Shown here: positions 26,898 to 36,447 of the stretch, one piece after another | How the letters are laid out: the number at the start of each line of letters is the position of its first letter | Numbering within the stretch: the first letter of the stretch is position 1 | NCBI GenBank assembly: GCA_963840545.1 | Contig: CAWIZE010000002.1 | Location: 1-64,000, forward strand | Length of the DNA stretch: 64,000 nucleotides | Direction of reading: 5' to 3' | Origin: JAKAWQ01 sp963840545 | Lineage (GTDB): Bacteria > Pseudomonadota > Alphaproteobacteria > Acetobacterales > Acetobacteraceae | Position numbers and translations under genes: made by a program | The notes under the pieces: generated by a model | Databases searched by the model: none | Seen by the model: only the letters and a program-made list of their open reading frames with translations | Told to the model about the DNA's origin: nothing

Positions 26898-26957
26898 GAT
26901 CCCTGCGGTCTCCTTCCCCTCGCTTGGCAACCAGTCGTCAATCTTGTCATCGTCACC

Positions 26958-29630
26958 TCACCCGCATGCCGCGACGAGCTGGCCAAAGCTGGTGAGCTTG
27001 TGTGCCTCCCAGTCTTCTTGCCGCACGAACAGCGCATGAAACCGGCGGCCCTCGGCATCGTGCTGCGAGGCATCGTCGCACCACTGGCGCAGGCGCTCCC
27101 ATTTGAGCGGGTCTTCGATGTCCTCGCGGCCCTTGGTCTCGACGATCCAGATTTCTGCGTCGGCTCGCTTGACGATAAAGTCCGGGTAATAGTTGGCGAT
27201 GCCGCCGTCGGTGTTGCGATATTCGATCCGAAAATTGGTGCTTTGGCTGTTTTTGATGAAGGACACGATGTCCGCGCATCCATCAAGAAACGCCGCCATC
27301 TCCAACTCGAAGCCGAAATCGCCAACAATCTTGTTGAACAGAGATTTCTTCGGAACGACGTATGCCTGTTCCTTCACCAGGAAGGGCCGCGTCTTCCCGA
27401 CGCGGATCGAGCCCCGCACCTCGGTCGTGCCGGCGTCGAGCACCGTCAGCGCGTTTATGCCCGCCTTCATCGTTTCCATGAGCGTGCGGGTGGCCTCGAT
27501 TTCCGAAAGGTTGCGGAGGATGTTGAGGTCGTTGAGATCGACCGGCTGCTCGAACAGCTCAGCCTCGACGAACTGCTTGATCTTGCCAAACAACACATCG
27601 AAGCCGCCGACCAGGCGGAGGTCACGCATGATGCCGCGCGTGAAGAACCCGATCATGTTCTGGTAGTTGGGCGTGAACGCCGTATCCATCGCCGTGACGT
27701 GGCTTTGCTCGTCAGTGTTGAGGTCGCGGAAGACGATTTCCCGTTGTTGCTCGGCCGTGAAGCTCTTGATCGCAAGCCGCTTGTGCGGCAGCGCCGCCGG
27801 ATCGAGGTCGGCGAGGTTCTTGTATTCCCGCTGGATGCGGGGCGCGAGCAGCGGCAGGTCGATATCGAGCCGTTCGATGTCCTTTCCGGGGTTGCCCGTG
27901 TCAACCTCGACGACGATTGGCGACTTCGGCCCGCTCGCGCCGCCCATCGGCTGGTATTCCAGCTCGACGCCCTCGACCTTGATGCTCTCGACGAAATCCA
28001 TAAACGCGTCGGTGCCGATGACGCTGACCTTTTCCTGGACCGGCTGACCGCGGAACATCCGCCGCAGGCCGCGACCGAGCGTTTGCTCCGGCAGGATGCG
28101 CGCCTTGCTCGTATAAGGCCGCAAGCCGACGATGGCGACGACGTTCTGCACGTCCCAGCCTTCACGCAGCACCATCACCGAGACAATCGCCTTGTAGCGA
28201 TTGGCAGGATCATCGATACCGCGGGCTTCCGCCCTGAGCTTGTCCAGTTCCTCCTTGCTCTTGCCCGTCGATGCCTCGGAAATCTCCCCGTTGTTTTTGG
28301 TGTGGATCACCAGCACCGCGTCCTTCAGCTCCGGGTATCTGGCCTCAAGGTATTCCGCCACTTCGTCGCAGTTGCGTGTGTCGTCGGTCATCACGAACAG
28401 GATGGATTTCTTGCCGGTGGGCGCGAGTTCTCCGTAGACCTTGCTCCATTCGAGATAGCCGAGATGCAGGTAGTCTTCGTACTGTTCGGTGAATTTCGCG
28501 CTCTTCTTCTCTGTCAGCTTCGCGCGCGAGGCCTGATCCGGCAGCACAGGCGTTTTCACCACCCCCTGCCGGATCGCCTCGACCAGCGGATAGTCGGCAA
28601 TCGTCTGCACAAAGATCGCCCCGTTGTTGTGCTTCGGGGTCGCGGAGAGATCGAACTGCGCGGAGAGCTGCGAGCCCTTCTGCCGCAGCCGCAGCGAAAT
28701 ATCCTCAATCGCCTTGAACCAGGCGCTCTGCTCATCGTGCAAATGGTGTGCCTCATCGTTCAGCACCACGAGATCGGGCACATCCCGGATGATAATGCCG
28801 AGATCGACAGAGGAATCCGTTGTCCTGGCGACCGGCTTCGCACCGAGAAAATACCCCGTCGTGTCGGCGTCCTCAAAGGCGGGCGCGTCCGCGCCCTCAT
28901 AAACACGGTGGATGTTCGTCAAAAACAGATTGCCTTGCGGACCGACAAACCCGATCTCGTCCTGAATATGGACCGTCATCTGGAAATCTTCCTGCCAGTT
29001 GCGACCTTCATGCCCGTTCTCCGGCAGGATAGGGTCCGCGAAGAAAATGCGCGTGCCGTCGAAATCGGCCCGCAGGCGATCGAGGACGATGATGTTGGGC
29101 GCAATGAGCAGGAAGTTGGTCGAGAGTTCCGAGTCCGTCTCATAGAGCTTGTGGAAGTAAGACCAGGCCATGAGCAGGCTCATGACCTTCGTCTTGCCCG
29201 CCCCCGTCGCCAGTTTCAGGACGTAGCGTGTCCAGTCTTCTGGAAACATGTTCGTGGACACGCGACCCGAGCTGTCATAGCGCATCAGGGCATAGGGATC
29301 GCGGGCGCGCTCAACCTCATAGAGCCAGAGAGCCGACTCAACCGCCTCTTGCTGCGCGAAATACCAGCGGAACGGCTCGACCGTCCCATCCGCCTGCGGC
29401 ATCAGATGCTCCGTATGGAACCAGTGCAGGAGGAGCGTGCGGGTCGTGGCCGACGCGCGGGCATAGCCGCTGTCACGCCATGCCTTGACCCCTTGCCGCA
29501 CTTTGTGGACGAGGGGCGGCAGCAGCATGGCGTAGCCCATCTCGCCCAGCATGTCCTCGCCGGGATACCACCGTACGGCGGGATCGAGCACGGCATAGGG
29601 GTCGGAAGGGAAGTCCGGATGCAGGCCCAT
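26958..29630 (-). CDS. res: Type III restriction Res subunit (DEAD/DEAH helicase-nuclease)
   Basis: An 890-residue protein. Walker A is LATGAGKTKVM (about 141-151), the DEAH-type box is VVLNDEAHHLHDE, SF2 motif III is FDLSATPKHN, and motif VI is LGRGLRR. The C-terminal nuclease domain has YYPDFIVKRADAEIWIVETKG, a PD-(D/E)xK core. This matches Res subunits of type III restriction systems, which translocate on DNA and cut when two sites meet. The start at 29630 overlaps the stop of the DUF262 gene as TAATG, so translation is coupled. Its modification partner is at 31601-33851. The Res itself appears intact. Confidence 0.9.
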   Translation of the reverse strand: MGLHPDFPSDPYAVLDPAVRWYPGEDMLGEMGYAMLLPPLVHKVRQGVKAWRDSGYARASATTRTLLLHWFHTEHLMPQADGTVEPFRWYFAQQEAVESALWLYEVERARDPYALMRYDSSGRVSTNMFPEDWTRYVLKLATGAGKTKVMSLLMAWSYFHKLYETDSELSTNFLLIAPNIIVLDRLRADFDGTRIFFADPILPENGHEGRNWQEDFQMTVHIQDEIGFVGPQGNLFLTNIHRVYEGADAPAFEDADTTGYFLGAKPVARTTDSSVDLGIIIRDVPDLVVLNDEAHHLHDEQSAWFKAIEDISLRLRQKGSQLSAQFDLSATPKHNNGAIFVQTIADYPLVEAIRQGVVKTPVLPDQASRAKLTEKKSAKFTEQYEDYLHLGYLEWSKVYGELAPTGKKSILFVMTDDTRNCDEVAEYLEARYPELKDAVLVIHTKNNGEISEASTGKSKEELDKLRAEARGIDDPANRYKAIVSVMVLREGWDVQNVVAIVGLRPYTSKARILPEQTLGRGLRRMFRGQPVQEKVSVIGTDAFMDFVESIKVEGVELEYQPMGGASGPKSPIVVEVDTGNPGKDIERLDIDLPLLAPRIQREYKNLADLDPAALPHKRLAIKSFTAEQQREIVFRDLNTDEQSHVTAMDTAFTPNYQNMIGFFTRGIMRDLRLVGGFDVLFGKIKQFVEAELFEQPVDLNDLNILRNLSEIEATRTLMETMKAGINALTVLDAGTTEVRGSIRVGKTRPFLVKEQAYVVPKKSLFNKIVGDFGFELEMAAFLDGCADIVSFIKNSQSTNFRIEYRNTDGGIANYYPDFIVKRADAEIWIVETKGREDIEDPLKWERLRQWCDDASQHDAEGRRFHALFVRQEDWEAHKLTSFGQLVAACG

Positions 29631-31604
29631 TACAGAGCAGCCTCCGGCCCAACGGGCGCCAGCACCGCCGGCAGCGGCCATAGGTCCTTTGCAACAGCGA
29701 ATAGCGCCCTGCCGCGCGCAACAATCTCCTCTTCACCCCAGCTCTTGTGTTTGGCGACCTCGCGGTTCAGCACCAGCAGGGAATGCGAATCCAGAGCAGC
29801 ACGCTTGTGTGCGAACGGGCCATTACTCACCGACGCGTTAAACGGTTTGGTGAGAAGCGTCAGATTTCCGAAGGTATCCAGAAGGCGGTTCCGTCTCAGG
29901 ATATACGCGATGGCCGGATCGTCGCTCGCAGGCATGACCAAGGCGTCCGTCATTTGGTGATTCGTTGCAACCGTTCCGTCGGGCAACGGCCATGCCTTTC
30001 GCCACTCGCGCGGCAAGATGTGTTCCACCGAAAGCGTCGGCGATAAGGCCTTCGTCTCGTGGAACGCGGTGCGTTTCGCCCGCTCGATTTCTTCCAGGAC
30101 AGCTTTCGCCCGCGCCGGCTGAAGCGAGGAATAAGCCGGAATGCCCAGCCAGCGCTGCTCAAATTCCTCATCGCGCGGCATGCGGGTCGTCTCCGCTGTT
30201 TGCGCCAAGATAAACGATGTCAGGGAACCTTCGGACCATCCCGTACGATCCAGATGTGCGACAACTCCGAGAAAGAACTTGTTGTAGTTCTTGTTCGTCA
30301 GGCCACACACGGCCCGGCGGACAATGAAGCTTAGCAGGAGCGAAAGGCACCTTGCCTTTTGGTCGTCCGCCAATTGCGGGTTTTCCCACAGCCGCAAAAC
30401 AAACGGAAATACCGTGGTCACGTCCCAGGGCCGAAGCCGCCCGGAAAATTGCGCGAGCGCGCTATCGGCGGACCTTTCCACGAGTTCCCGGTAAATGCGC
30501 CCGAAGCGTTCGACCTCTTGCAACTCGTCCGCGACCTTCGGGTATTTCTGCCGTTTGATGAACGCCTTATATTCGCTGAAAAGCTTCGATAGATTGACCT
30601 CTCCGCCGATCTTTCCGGCGATGAAATTCGAGAAGAAGAACTCGATCCTGGGCTTCTTGTACCGTCCCTGCTTCTCCTCCACGCTCCAAAATGATCGCTC
30701 GAAAGGCCCCCAGGTACTTGGCGAAAAGCTCCTCGGCCTTCTCCCGCGCCGCATCCGCGCGCTGAAATATGTTATTCCGAATGAGATCGGCCGCGAGCAG
30801 GGGCTCTCCGCGCTCGTTCAGCGTCTCAAAGATGACTTGAGCGTCGTCACCTTCTTCCAGCGTAATCTCGACGACCTTGAATTCCTCGACAAGCGCTTGC
30901 CAGAGCGCGTCAAGCTTGATCTCCCGCGAAAGCCCGTTGCCGGAATCCGTGGCCGGCGTCGAATTGTCTATCTCCGGCGCTTCTGTGAACTCGTCGTCAA
31001 GATCGTCAGTCTCGACCGAATGGCGGATACGATCGTAAAAATAACCATAAGCCGACAACAAGCGCGGCACCGTGCTGTAATCGTAGATTCGGTCGTGGCT
31101 GACATAAAAATGCTGTGCGTATTTCGAGCGGATAGCCTTGCGTCCGAGCGTTATGATGTCGATGAACAGTGACCGCTCCGACTGGGTTGGCCAGACCTTG
31201 TAAATCTCAATCTCCGGGTCCTCCATGAGGTGCTGTTTGTCGTTAAGAAGGTAACCGGAGATATTCTCCGCGGTTGTCGTGAACCCGAGGCCGGCCGCGT
31301 AGTCCCGCGCGGCCGCCAGGAAAAGCTGAAACGTCGTTAGCCGTTGCTGTCCGTCCACGACCTGGAAAGAAGGGACCCGCGTCGCCGAGAAACCTCCCCG
31401 CGCTTCGAGTACAACCGCTCCCATGAAGTGAGAAAAGCGCCTGTCACGGTTCGCAAGGCGCTCGATGGCCTTGGTCCGGACGTCACTCCAGAACGGTTCC
31501 CACTGCTTTGACCGGGACCAAACATAGTGGCGCTGATAGATCGGCACGCAAAAGCGCCAACGGTTCTGGAGAAGGCGCCCGATCTCGACGGGGCCGGCTT
31601 TCAT
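29630..31604 (-). pseudogene. DUF262/DUF1524 (GmrSD-like) protein, one-base frameshift
   Basis: An intact product would be about 657 residues. The N-terminal DUF262 domain contains FQVVDGQQRLTTFQLFL (DGQQR nucleotide-binding motif). The C-terminal DUF1524 domain contains LSVEHILPREW, an HNH-type nuclease centre. GmrSD proteins cleave DNA with modified cytosines (type IV restriction). The frame breaks at a run of five C on the plus strand (30707-30711): KYLG should continue PFERSFW, and one base is in excess. The homopolymer makes a read error plausible. The gene starts inside the stop of mod (ATGA) and overlaps res, so it is a built-in operon member, not a passenger. Confidence 0.85.
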
Positions 31605-33851
31605 ACGCTTACCTCCACGACCTTTGTGGTGTCGTTGCCGAAGATGTCGATCACTTTGACGGCGATCTTGTAGCGGCCTTTCTTCTCATAGTCGTAAGGG
31701 GTGCTGGCCAGTTCGAGCGTACGGTCTTGACGGGTCCGGTAGGACTGCCATTCGTTTTCGAAGATATAGCCGCCGCTCCACGTTTCGCGTTCGGTCCCGT
31801 CCGCATCGGTGAGTCGGACGATCTCCTTGCGGCTCTCGAAGTGGAAATCCACCGCCCAATAGTCGATCCAGTCGGACCACGCTTTCGTCAACACCTCACG
31901 TTTCACGATCCCGCCTTTGTCTTTTGACACCTTGACGACCTGTCCGGTATCGACGGTTACCCTCGACGCGCCGTTCTTCATGGACGACACCAGCGCATCA
32001 ATGTCCTCCTGCCGGTAATAGACCCCGAAGTCCTTGAGCTTCACGGTGACGCTCTGCCCTTTGACGGCAGGTTGCACCTCGGCGAAGGCCACGTCGTAGA
32101 AGATCACCTGGCCCTTCTCGACAGCGCGGCGGTCGAATACGTCCTTCGGAATATATCGCAGGGCAAGGGCTACGCCCTTGCTCCGCGCTTCGTCCTGCGC
32201 GTGCGGAACAAGGCCCATCTCAAACTCGAATCCGAGGATGTCCAGTTTCGAGACGCGCATCTTCCGTGCGGCGTCCACGGCCTCATGCACCTGTGCCTGC
32301 GTCACCGGTGCATCAATCGGTCCGACCAGGACGAGCGCCGCAGACTTCCGCCCATGGAAGGGGGGAGACTGGAACACTCGCTCGGCCTTGTAGGCGGTCA
32401 GAATCAGCGTCAGGTAATGCTCTTCTTTCTGAAGCGACAGTGCCCGCCGCTGGGCTTCGGGTAGGGTAGGGTCAATGCCTACAAAGTATTGCCGTTCGTA
32501 CTTGCCAAGATTAAGAATCTCGAAACTGCGGTAGGGCTCCCCTTCCGCTTTTAGTTCGCGCTGCACACCGATGAGGCGTTTGCGCGACGTGTGGATGGCG
32601 AAGCGGCCAAGATCGCAACCGATCCACTTCCGGCCGAGCTTTTCGGCCACGGCAAGCGTCGTCCCTGAACCACAGAAGAAATCAGCCACCAGATCGCCGG
32701 GGTTTGAGGATGCCTTTACGATGCGCCCCAGGAGTGCCTCGGGCTTTTGTGTTGCATAGCCGAGAAGCTCATCGGAGACGGGGTTGACAGGTTGAATGTC
32801 ATCCCAGATCGTCTGGATTACAGTTCCTTCCGTCTCATCGAGATATTGCTTGATGTTCGGCTGACCAGTGGAAGCAAAAACAATCTTCCCAGTTGTCAAT
32901 CCGTCATCGATACGGTCTTGCGACCACGCCCAGTGCCGCCCAGGAGGAGGAGCAATTATCCCCTTGTCCCCGAATCTCCGACTCGGGCCGGGGCCAGCAC
33001 CGGAAAGCGTTACAAGACGATAGCGCCGTCCATCTGGATCAGTTTGGCCGTAGTGAGACTTGATGTACGAGTCAAGAGTGCGGACGAAATTGCTTGTTAA
33101 AGATATACCGATCGCTCTTTGCATAGAACAAGATGGTATCATCAACGATTCCATACCGCTTGGCATCACTATGGGAGTAAATGCGCTTCCAGGTAATCTG
33201 ATTCAAAAAATAAGTAGAGCCGAAGAGCTCGTCCATTATGTAGCGAATGCCGCTATTCACCCTATAATCGCAATGGACGTACATGCTGCCATCTCTCGCA
33301 AGCAGCCCGTGGATTAACTGAAGTCGCTCGTATATCATTGAAAAATAGGAATCGGCGCCACGTCCCCAGGTGTCACGATAGGCAATATCTTCAATGACAG
33401 ACGGCTGCTTTGTAAAGCGCTCGCTACCGCCAACTTCCACGTCGAATGAAAAATCCGCCCCGACATCGAATGGCGGATCGATGTAGACCAGCTTGAGGCC
33501 GCCGGCGGCGTCGATCTCGCGGCGGAGCGGGCCGTTCTTGAGCGACGCGAGCACAAGCTTGTTGTCGCCCCAGATGAGTTTGTTGGTCCAGCCGCCGGTT
33601 TGCCGGCCGGTGCCCTGATCGAAAGCGAAGAGGTCCGTTGTTCCCGCCTGCGTGCCGACGCGCGGTTCGTCGATCTGTTCGATCGACTGGAAAGGCAGGA
33701 CGACGTTCGTCACCTCTTGCGTCTTGCCGGGCCAGATCAGCTCCGCCTCGTGCGGCTGATCGAACAGCACCGCCTTGTAGCGCGGCGGCAGCGGTTGCCC
33801 GGCGTCGATGAGCGCCTTGAGCTGTTCTTTTTCCCGGTCGGTCAGGCTCAT
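31601..33851 (-). pseudogene. mod: Type III Mod-like adenine methyltransferase, one-base frameshift
   Basis: An intact product would be about 749 residues. It shows YIDPPFD (catalytic motif IV, residues 124-130), a DRLQLIHGLL-like helix after it, and DFFCGSGTTLAVAEKLGRKW (motif I, AdoMet binding) in the second half. The order IV then I is the beta-class arrangement of type III Mod proteins. N6-adenine methylation is expected. The frame breaks at about 33090: IFNKQF should continue VRTLDSYIKSHY, and one C is extra. The total length is one base over a multiple of three. Its start overlaps the RHH gene by ATGA and its end overlaps the DUF262 gene by ATGA. If the frameshift is real, an active Res without Mod would be toxic, so a read error seems likelier. 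Confidence 0.87.
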
Positions 33852-34069
33852 CCGTTTTTCACCTTCGCGTTCTTTTCAGTGCTGATCGGCAGAGGTTTTT
33901 GTCGGCCATGCAGTTCATTGCGGGCCAGGAATTCGATGACCGCACGCCGAACCACCCATGACACCGGCGCGCTGTTGCTGCGCGCCAGCGCGTCAAGGGC
34001 GGCGTGCTGGTCCTCCGCCAGAGCGACGGAAACCCGGTACGGAAGGTGGCGACCTTTTGGGCGTGGCAT
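33848..34069 (-). CDS. Ribbon-helix-helix regulator heading the restriction operon
   Basis: A 73-residue protein starting MPRPKGRHLPYRVSVALAED. The sequence RVSVALAEDQHAALDALARS-NSAPVSWVVRRAVIEFLA fits a CopG/Arc-type ribbon-helix-helix DNA-binding fold. Its stop overlaps the mod start by ATGA. A regulator leading a restriction operon could delay restriction until methylation is established after transfer; this is inference from position. A longer frame from 34120 is rejected because it lacks a ribosome site. Confidence 0.72.
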   Translation of the reverse strand: MPRPKGRHLPYRVSVALAEDQHAALDALARSNSAPVSWVVRRAVIEFLARNELHGRQKPLPISTEKNAKVKNG

Positions 34070-34476
34070 GGTGTCAATCAATTCGCGCTGAATTTTGCCG
34101 CACAAAATTACGGAAAACAACCCGTAACAGGAGGCAGTCCGGGGATTTGGCCCGTCCCGCGCGTTGCGGGACCAGGCTCTAGGTTGCGCCCCGAGCCGCG
34201 ACAGGTGCGTCTCGGCCAGAGGTCACGATCCCTCGGGCAAGTGGGTCTTTCGGCCGCGGACGCGGCCGGAACGCGCCTTGGCGCGAGCTTAGGGGCGCTG
34301 CCCCTCAGCGCGCTTCAAGGGGCTTCCGCCCAGCTTCCTCCGCCGCCGCGAAGGGGCGCCGGCTCCGTGCAGCCGGTTCCCCGCGAAGCCCCTTTCCGCT
34401 TGCACTCCCCGGTCTCGCCGACGGGCAAGGGTTCAGACGCTTAGCTGAACCCAAAGCCCGGAAAGGAAGGCAGATC
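34070..34476. other. Intergenic region upstream of ardC
   Basis: About 400 bp between the divergent RHH and ardC genes. It is GC-rich with many dyads, for example GGGGCGCTGCCCC-like arms near 34292-34304 and GGTTCAGACGCTTAGCTGAACC at 34431-34451 (written here only by its arms GGTTCAG/CTGAACC). GGAAAGGAAGG precedes ardC. It resembles the leader copies in being a long structured 5' region, but it lacks the GCGTCA/TGACGC helix. Confidence 0.45.
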
Positions 34477-35400
34477 ATGGAAAAGCAAGATCTCTACACG
34501 AGAATCACCAACCGCATCGTGGCGGAACTGGAGACGGGCACCCGCCCTTGGGTGAAACCCTGGAACGCAGAACATGCCGCAGGACGCATCACCCGCCCGT
34601 TACGCCACAACGGAATCCCCTATCGCGGCATCAACGTCATTACGCTTTGGATGGCGGCGACCGCGGGCGGTTACGCCGCGCCGATTTGGTTGACCTACAA
34701 ACAGGCGCAGGAACTTGGGGCGCAGGTCCGCAAGGGAGAGCATGGCGAGCTTGTCGTTTATGCCAGCAAGATCACGCGAACGGAGACCACCGAGACGGGA
34801 GACGAAACCGAGCGCGAAATCCCCTTCCTCAAAGGCTATACCGTGTTCAATGCGGAGCAGATCGACAATTTGCCCCCGCACTTCACCGCACCCGCCGCGC
34901 CGATACTTGATCCCGTGCAGCGCATCGCCCACGCTGAAGCCTTCTTTGCCGCAACCGGTATCGACATCCGGCATGGCGGAGACCGGGCTTTCTACGCCGA
35001 AGGCCGCGACATTGTGCAGATGCCGCCGTTCGAGACGTTCAGGGACGCGGAAAGCTATTACGCCACCTTGGCGCATGAATGTTGCCACGCGACGAAACAC
35101 GAGAAGCGCCTTGCACGCGCGTTTGGCCGCAAGCGCTGGGGAGATGAAGGATACGCAGCGGAGGAACTGGTTGCCGAACTCGGCAGCGCCTTCCTCTGTG
35201 CCGACCTTGCCCTGACACCGGAACCCCGCGCGGATCATGCCAGCTACGTTGAAAATTGGTTGCGTGTGCTGAAGAACGACAAGCGGGCGATCTTCACCGC
35301 CGCCGCCCACGCCGAACGCGCCGCCGCCTTCCTCCATGGCTTGCAGCCGAAGGCCGAGGCCGCAGAACCCGAAGCCAAGGAGGAGTGGGCCGCCACTTAG
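34477..35400 (+). CDS. ardC: ArdC-like antirestriction protein
   Basis: A 307-residue protein with an N-terminal ssDNA-binding domain of the DUF1738 type (YTRITNRIVAELETGTRPWVKPW, residues 7-29) and a C-terminal zincin-like domain with the metalloprotease motif HECCH (200-204) and GYAAEELVAELGSAFLC further on. ArdC proteins protect incoming single-stranded plasmid DNA from host restriction. It is transcribed away from the restriction operon, so one island carries both a restriction system and an antirestriction protein. The start follows GGAAAGGAAGG. Confidence 0.92.
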   Translation: MEKQDLYTRITNRIVAELETGTRPWVKPWNAEHAAGRITRPLRHNGIPYRGINVITLWMAATAGGYAAPIWLTYKQAQELGAQVRKGEHGELVVYASKITRTETTETGDETEREIPFLKGYTVFNAEQIDNLPPHFTAPAAPILDPVQRIAHAEAFFAATGIDIRHGGDRAFYAEGRDIVQMPPFETFRDAESYYATLAHECCHATKHEKRLARAFGRKRWGDEGYAAEELVAELGSAFLCADLALTPEPRADHASYVENWLRVLKNDKRAIFTAAAHAERAAAFLHGLQPKAEAAEPEAKEEWAAT

Positions 35401-35605
35401 GCGGCCACTCTTCTCATAAGCTTCTGGATTGACCAGTTTCGCGGAGATCGTCAAAAATCCCCAGCCACGAGAGCGCCCGGACGACGGGCCTCCAGGATCG
35501 ACGCAACGACCAGGGGCCGCTTGATGAAGACGAGCGCATCCTGCCCTGGCGGCCTGATGGTTCGTCTCTTGCCGAATGCCCCGAGGCCCAATCACGGAGG
35601 CCGCA

Positions 35606-35791
35606 ATGACCGACGAAGAGAACGAAGCACTCAAGTTGTATTGTCTCTTAAGGGAACCCCAAATCGAGCTGCATTGTCGTGCAGTGGAATTACGACGGGA
35701 GATAGAAGAACAGCTGGACCGCGCCGGGCTTGGGCCGTCCCCGGAACTGGAGCAGCGCCACAAGGAGGAGCGCCTTGAGGTGCAGCAGTAG
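35606..35791 (+). CDS. Small hypothetical protein
   Basis: A 61-residue acidic, mostly helical protein (MTDEENEALKLYCLLREPQI then a Glu/Arg-rich tail). The start at 35606 is supported by CGGAGG 8 bp before it. Nothing in it is recognisable. It may be a small regulator or remnant. Confidence 0.5.
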   Translation: MTDEENEALKLYCLLREPQIELHCRAVELRREIEEQLDRAGLGPSPELEQRHKEERLEVQQ

Positions 35792-36003
35792 GGAAGAACA
35801 TCCGCCGCGATCATCGAGAAATCGACCACCGTCACCTTGGGCTGCGCCTCAACGCACCCGATGCCGAGACGCGAAAGCCATATTGCGAATCCGTCGATCC
35901 CCAGATTCTCGTAGTTCCGAAACGCTTCCCAACGAGGATCGAGAAGGCGGTTTCGCAGCCGCAGGCCGCGCAGGAACTGATCGAGCCCCCAAACGTCTGG
36001 ACT
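35792..36003 (-). pseudogene. Possible gene remnant
   Basis: On the minus strand an open stretch from about 36000 to 35800 reads VWGLDQFLRGLRLRNRLLDP, then RWEAFRNYENLGIDGFAIWL and SRLGIGCVEAQPKVTVVDFS. It has the look of a real domain (regular hydrophobic spacing, Trp/Tyr content), but there is no start codon near its 5' end and it runs into unrelated sequence. I read it as the tail of a truncated gene of unknown family. Confidence 0.3.
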
Positions 36004-36032
36004 CTACGCTGCGTTTACATAGCGATGCCGTC

Positions 36033-36422
36033 CTACACCACAGCCTGTATCTGGGATGCGAGCTGAGCGACCCCCGATGCGGCGCTGAAAGGATTCCCCG
36101 TCGCCGCCGCCGCGGCGACGGCCAAAATCGTCGCCGCTATCTGCATCGCTTTCTGTGCGTCACCAATCGCCGCCAGTGTTGCTTTGGCTGAGTTCACCTT
36201 CGTCGTCAGGTCCTGTGCCGCAGCAGTTATGTCGGGCGCCAGCATCGCGATAGCCAGTCCCGCCACCTGATTAGCGGCGCTGGCAATCTGACCTTCGACG
36301 GTACGCAGTGTGAGGAAGTTGGCGGAGTATGGGTTGGGCTGGGCGTCAATGTAGGTATCGATCTGCGCCGCGAACGCGTTCAGGCTGTTGGCAAGTGTGA
36401 CGAGTTCTGTTGCCGTCGGCAT
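36033..36422 (-). CDS. Ala-rich helical protein, function unknown
   Basis: A 129-residue protein, almost entirely helical and Ala-rich (MLAPDITAAAQDLTTKVNSA, then AAIGDAQKAMQIAATILAVA). Its C-terminus includes a hydrophobic Ala stretch that could contact membrane. It lies 25 bp after the lipoprotein gene at 36448, probably in one transcript. The pair has no recognised family. A periplasmic or envelope role alongside the lipoprotein is inferred from adjacency. Confidence 0.65.
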   Translation of the reverse strand: MPTATELVTLANSLNAFAAQIDTYIDAQPNPYSANFLTLRTVEGQIASAANQVAGLAIAMLAPDITAAAQDLTTKVNSAKATLAAIGDAQKAMQIAATILAVAAAAATGNPFSAASGVAQLASQIQAVV

Positions 36423-36447
36423 CGTCGCCTCCAGACCAATAGTTGGC

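Noticed and set aside
26892..29960. Long plus-strand open frame of about 1,000 codons
   Set aside because: It is the mirror of the res gene, a common effect of GC-rich codon use, and has no recognisable domain.
30707..30711. Programmed frameshift in the DUF262 gene
   Set aside because: A run of five identical bases is better explained by slippage in sequencing or mutation; the required shift does not match a standard signal.
34600..35835. A 411-codon minus-strand frame
   Set aside because: It lies antisense to ardC over most of its length and looks like a composition artefact; only the extreme upstream segment (35800-36000) has protein-like sequence.
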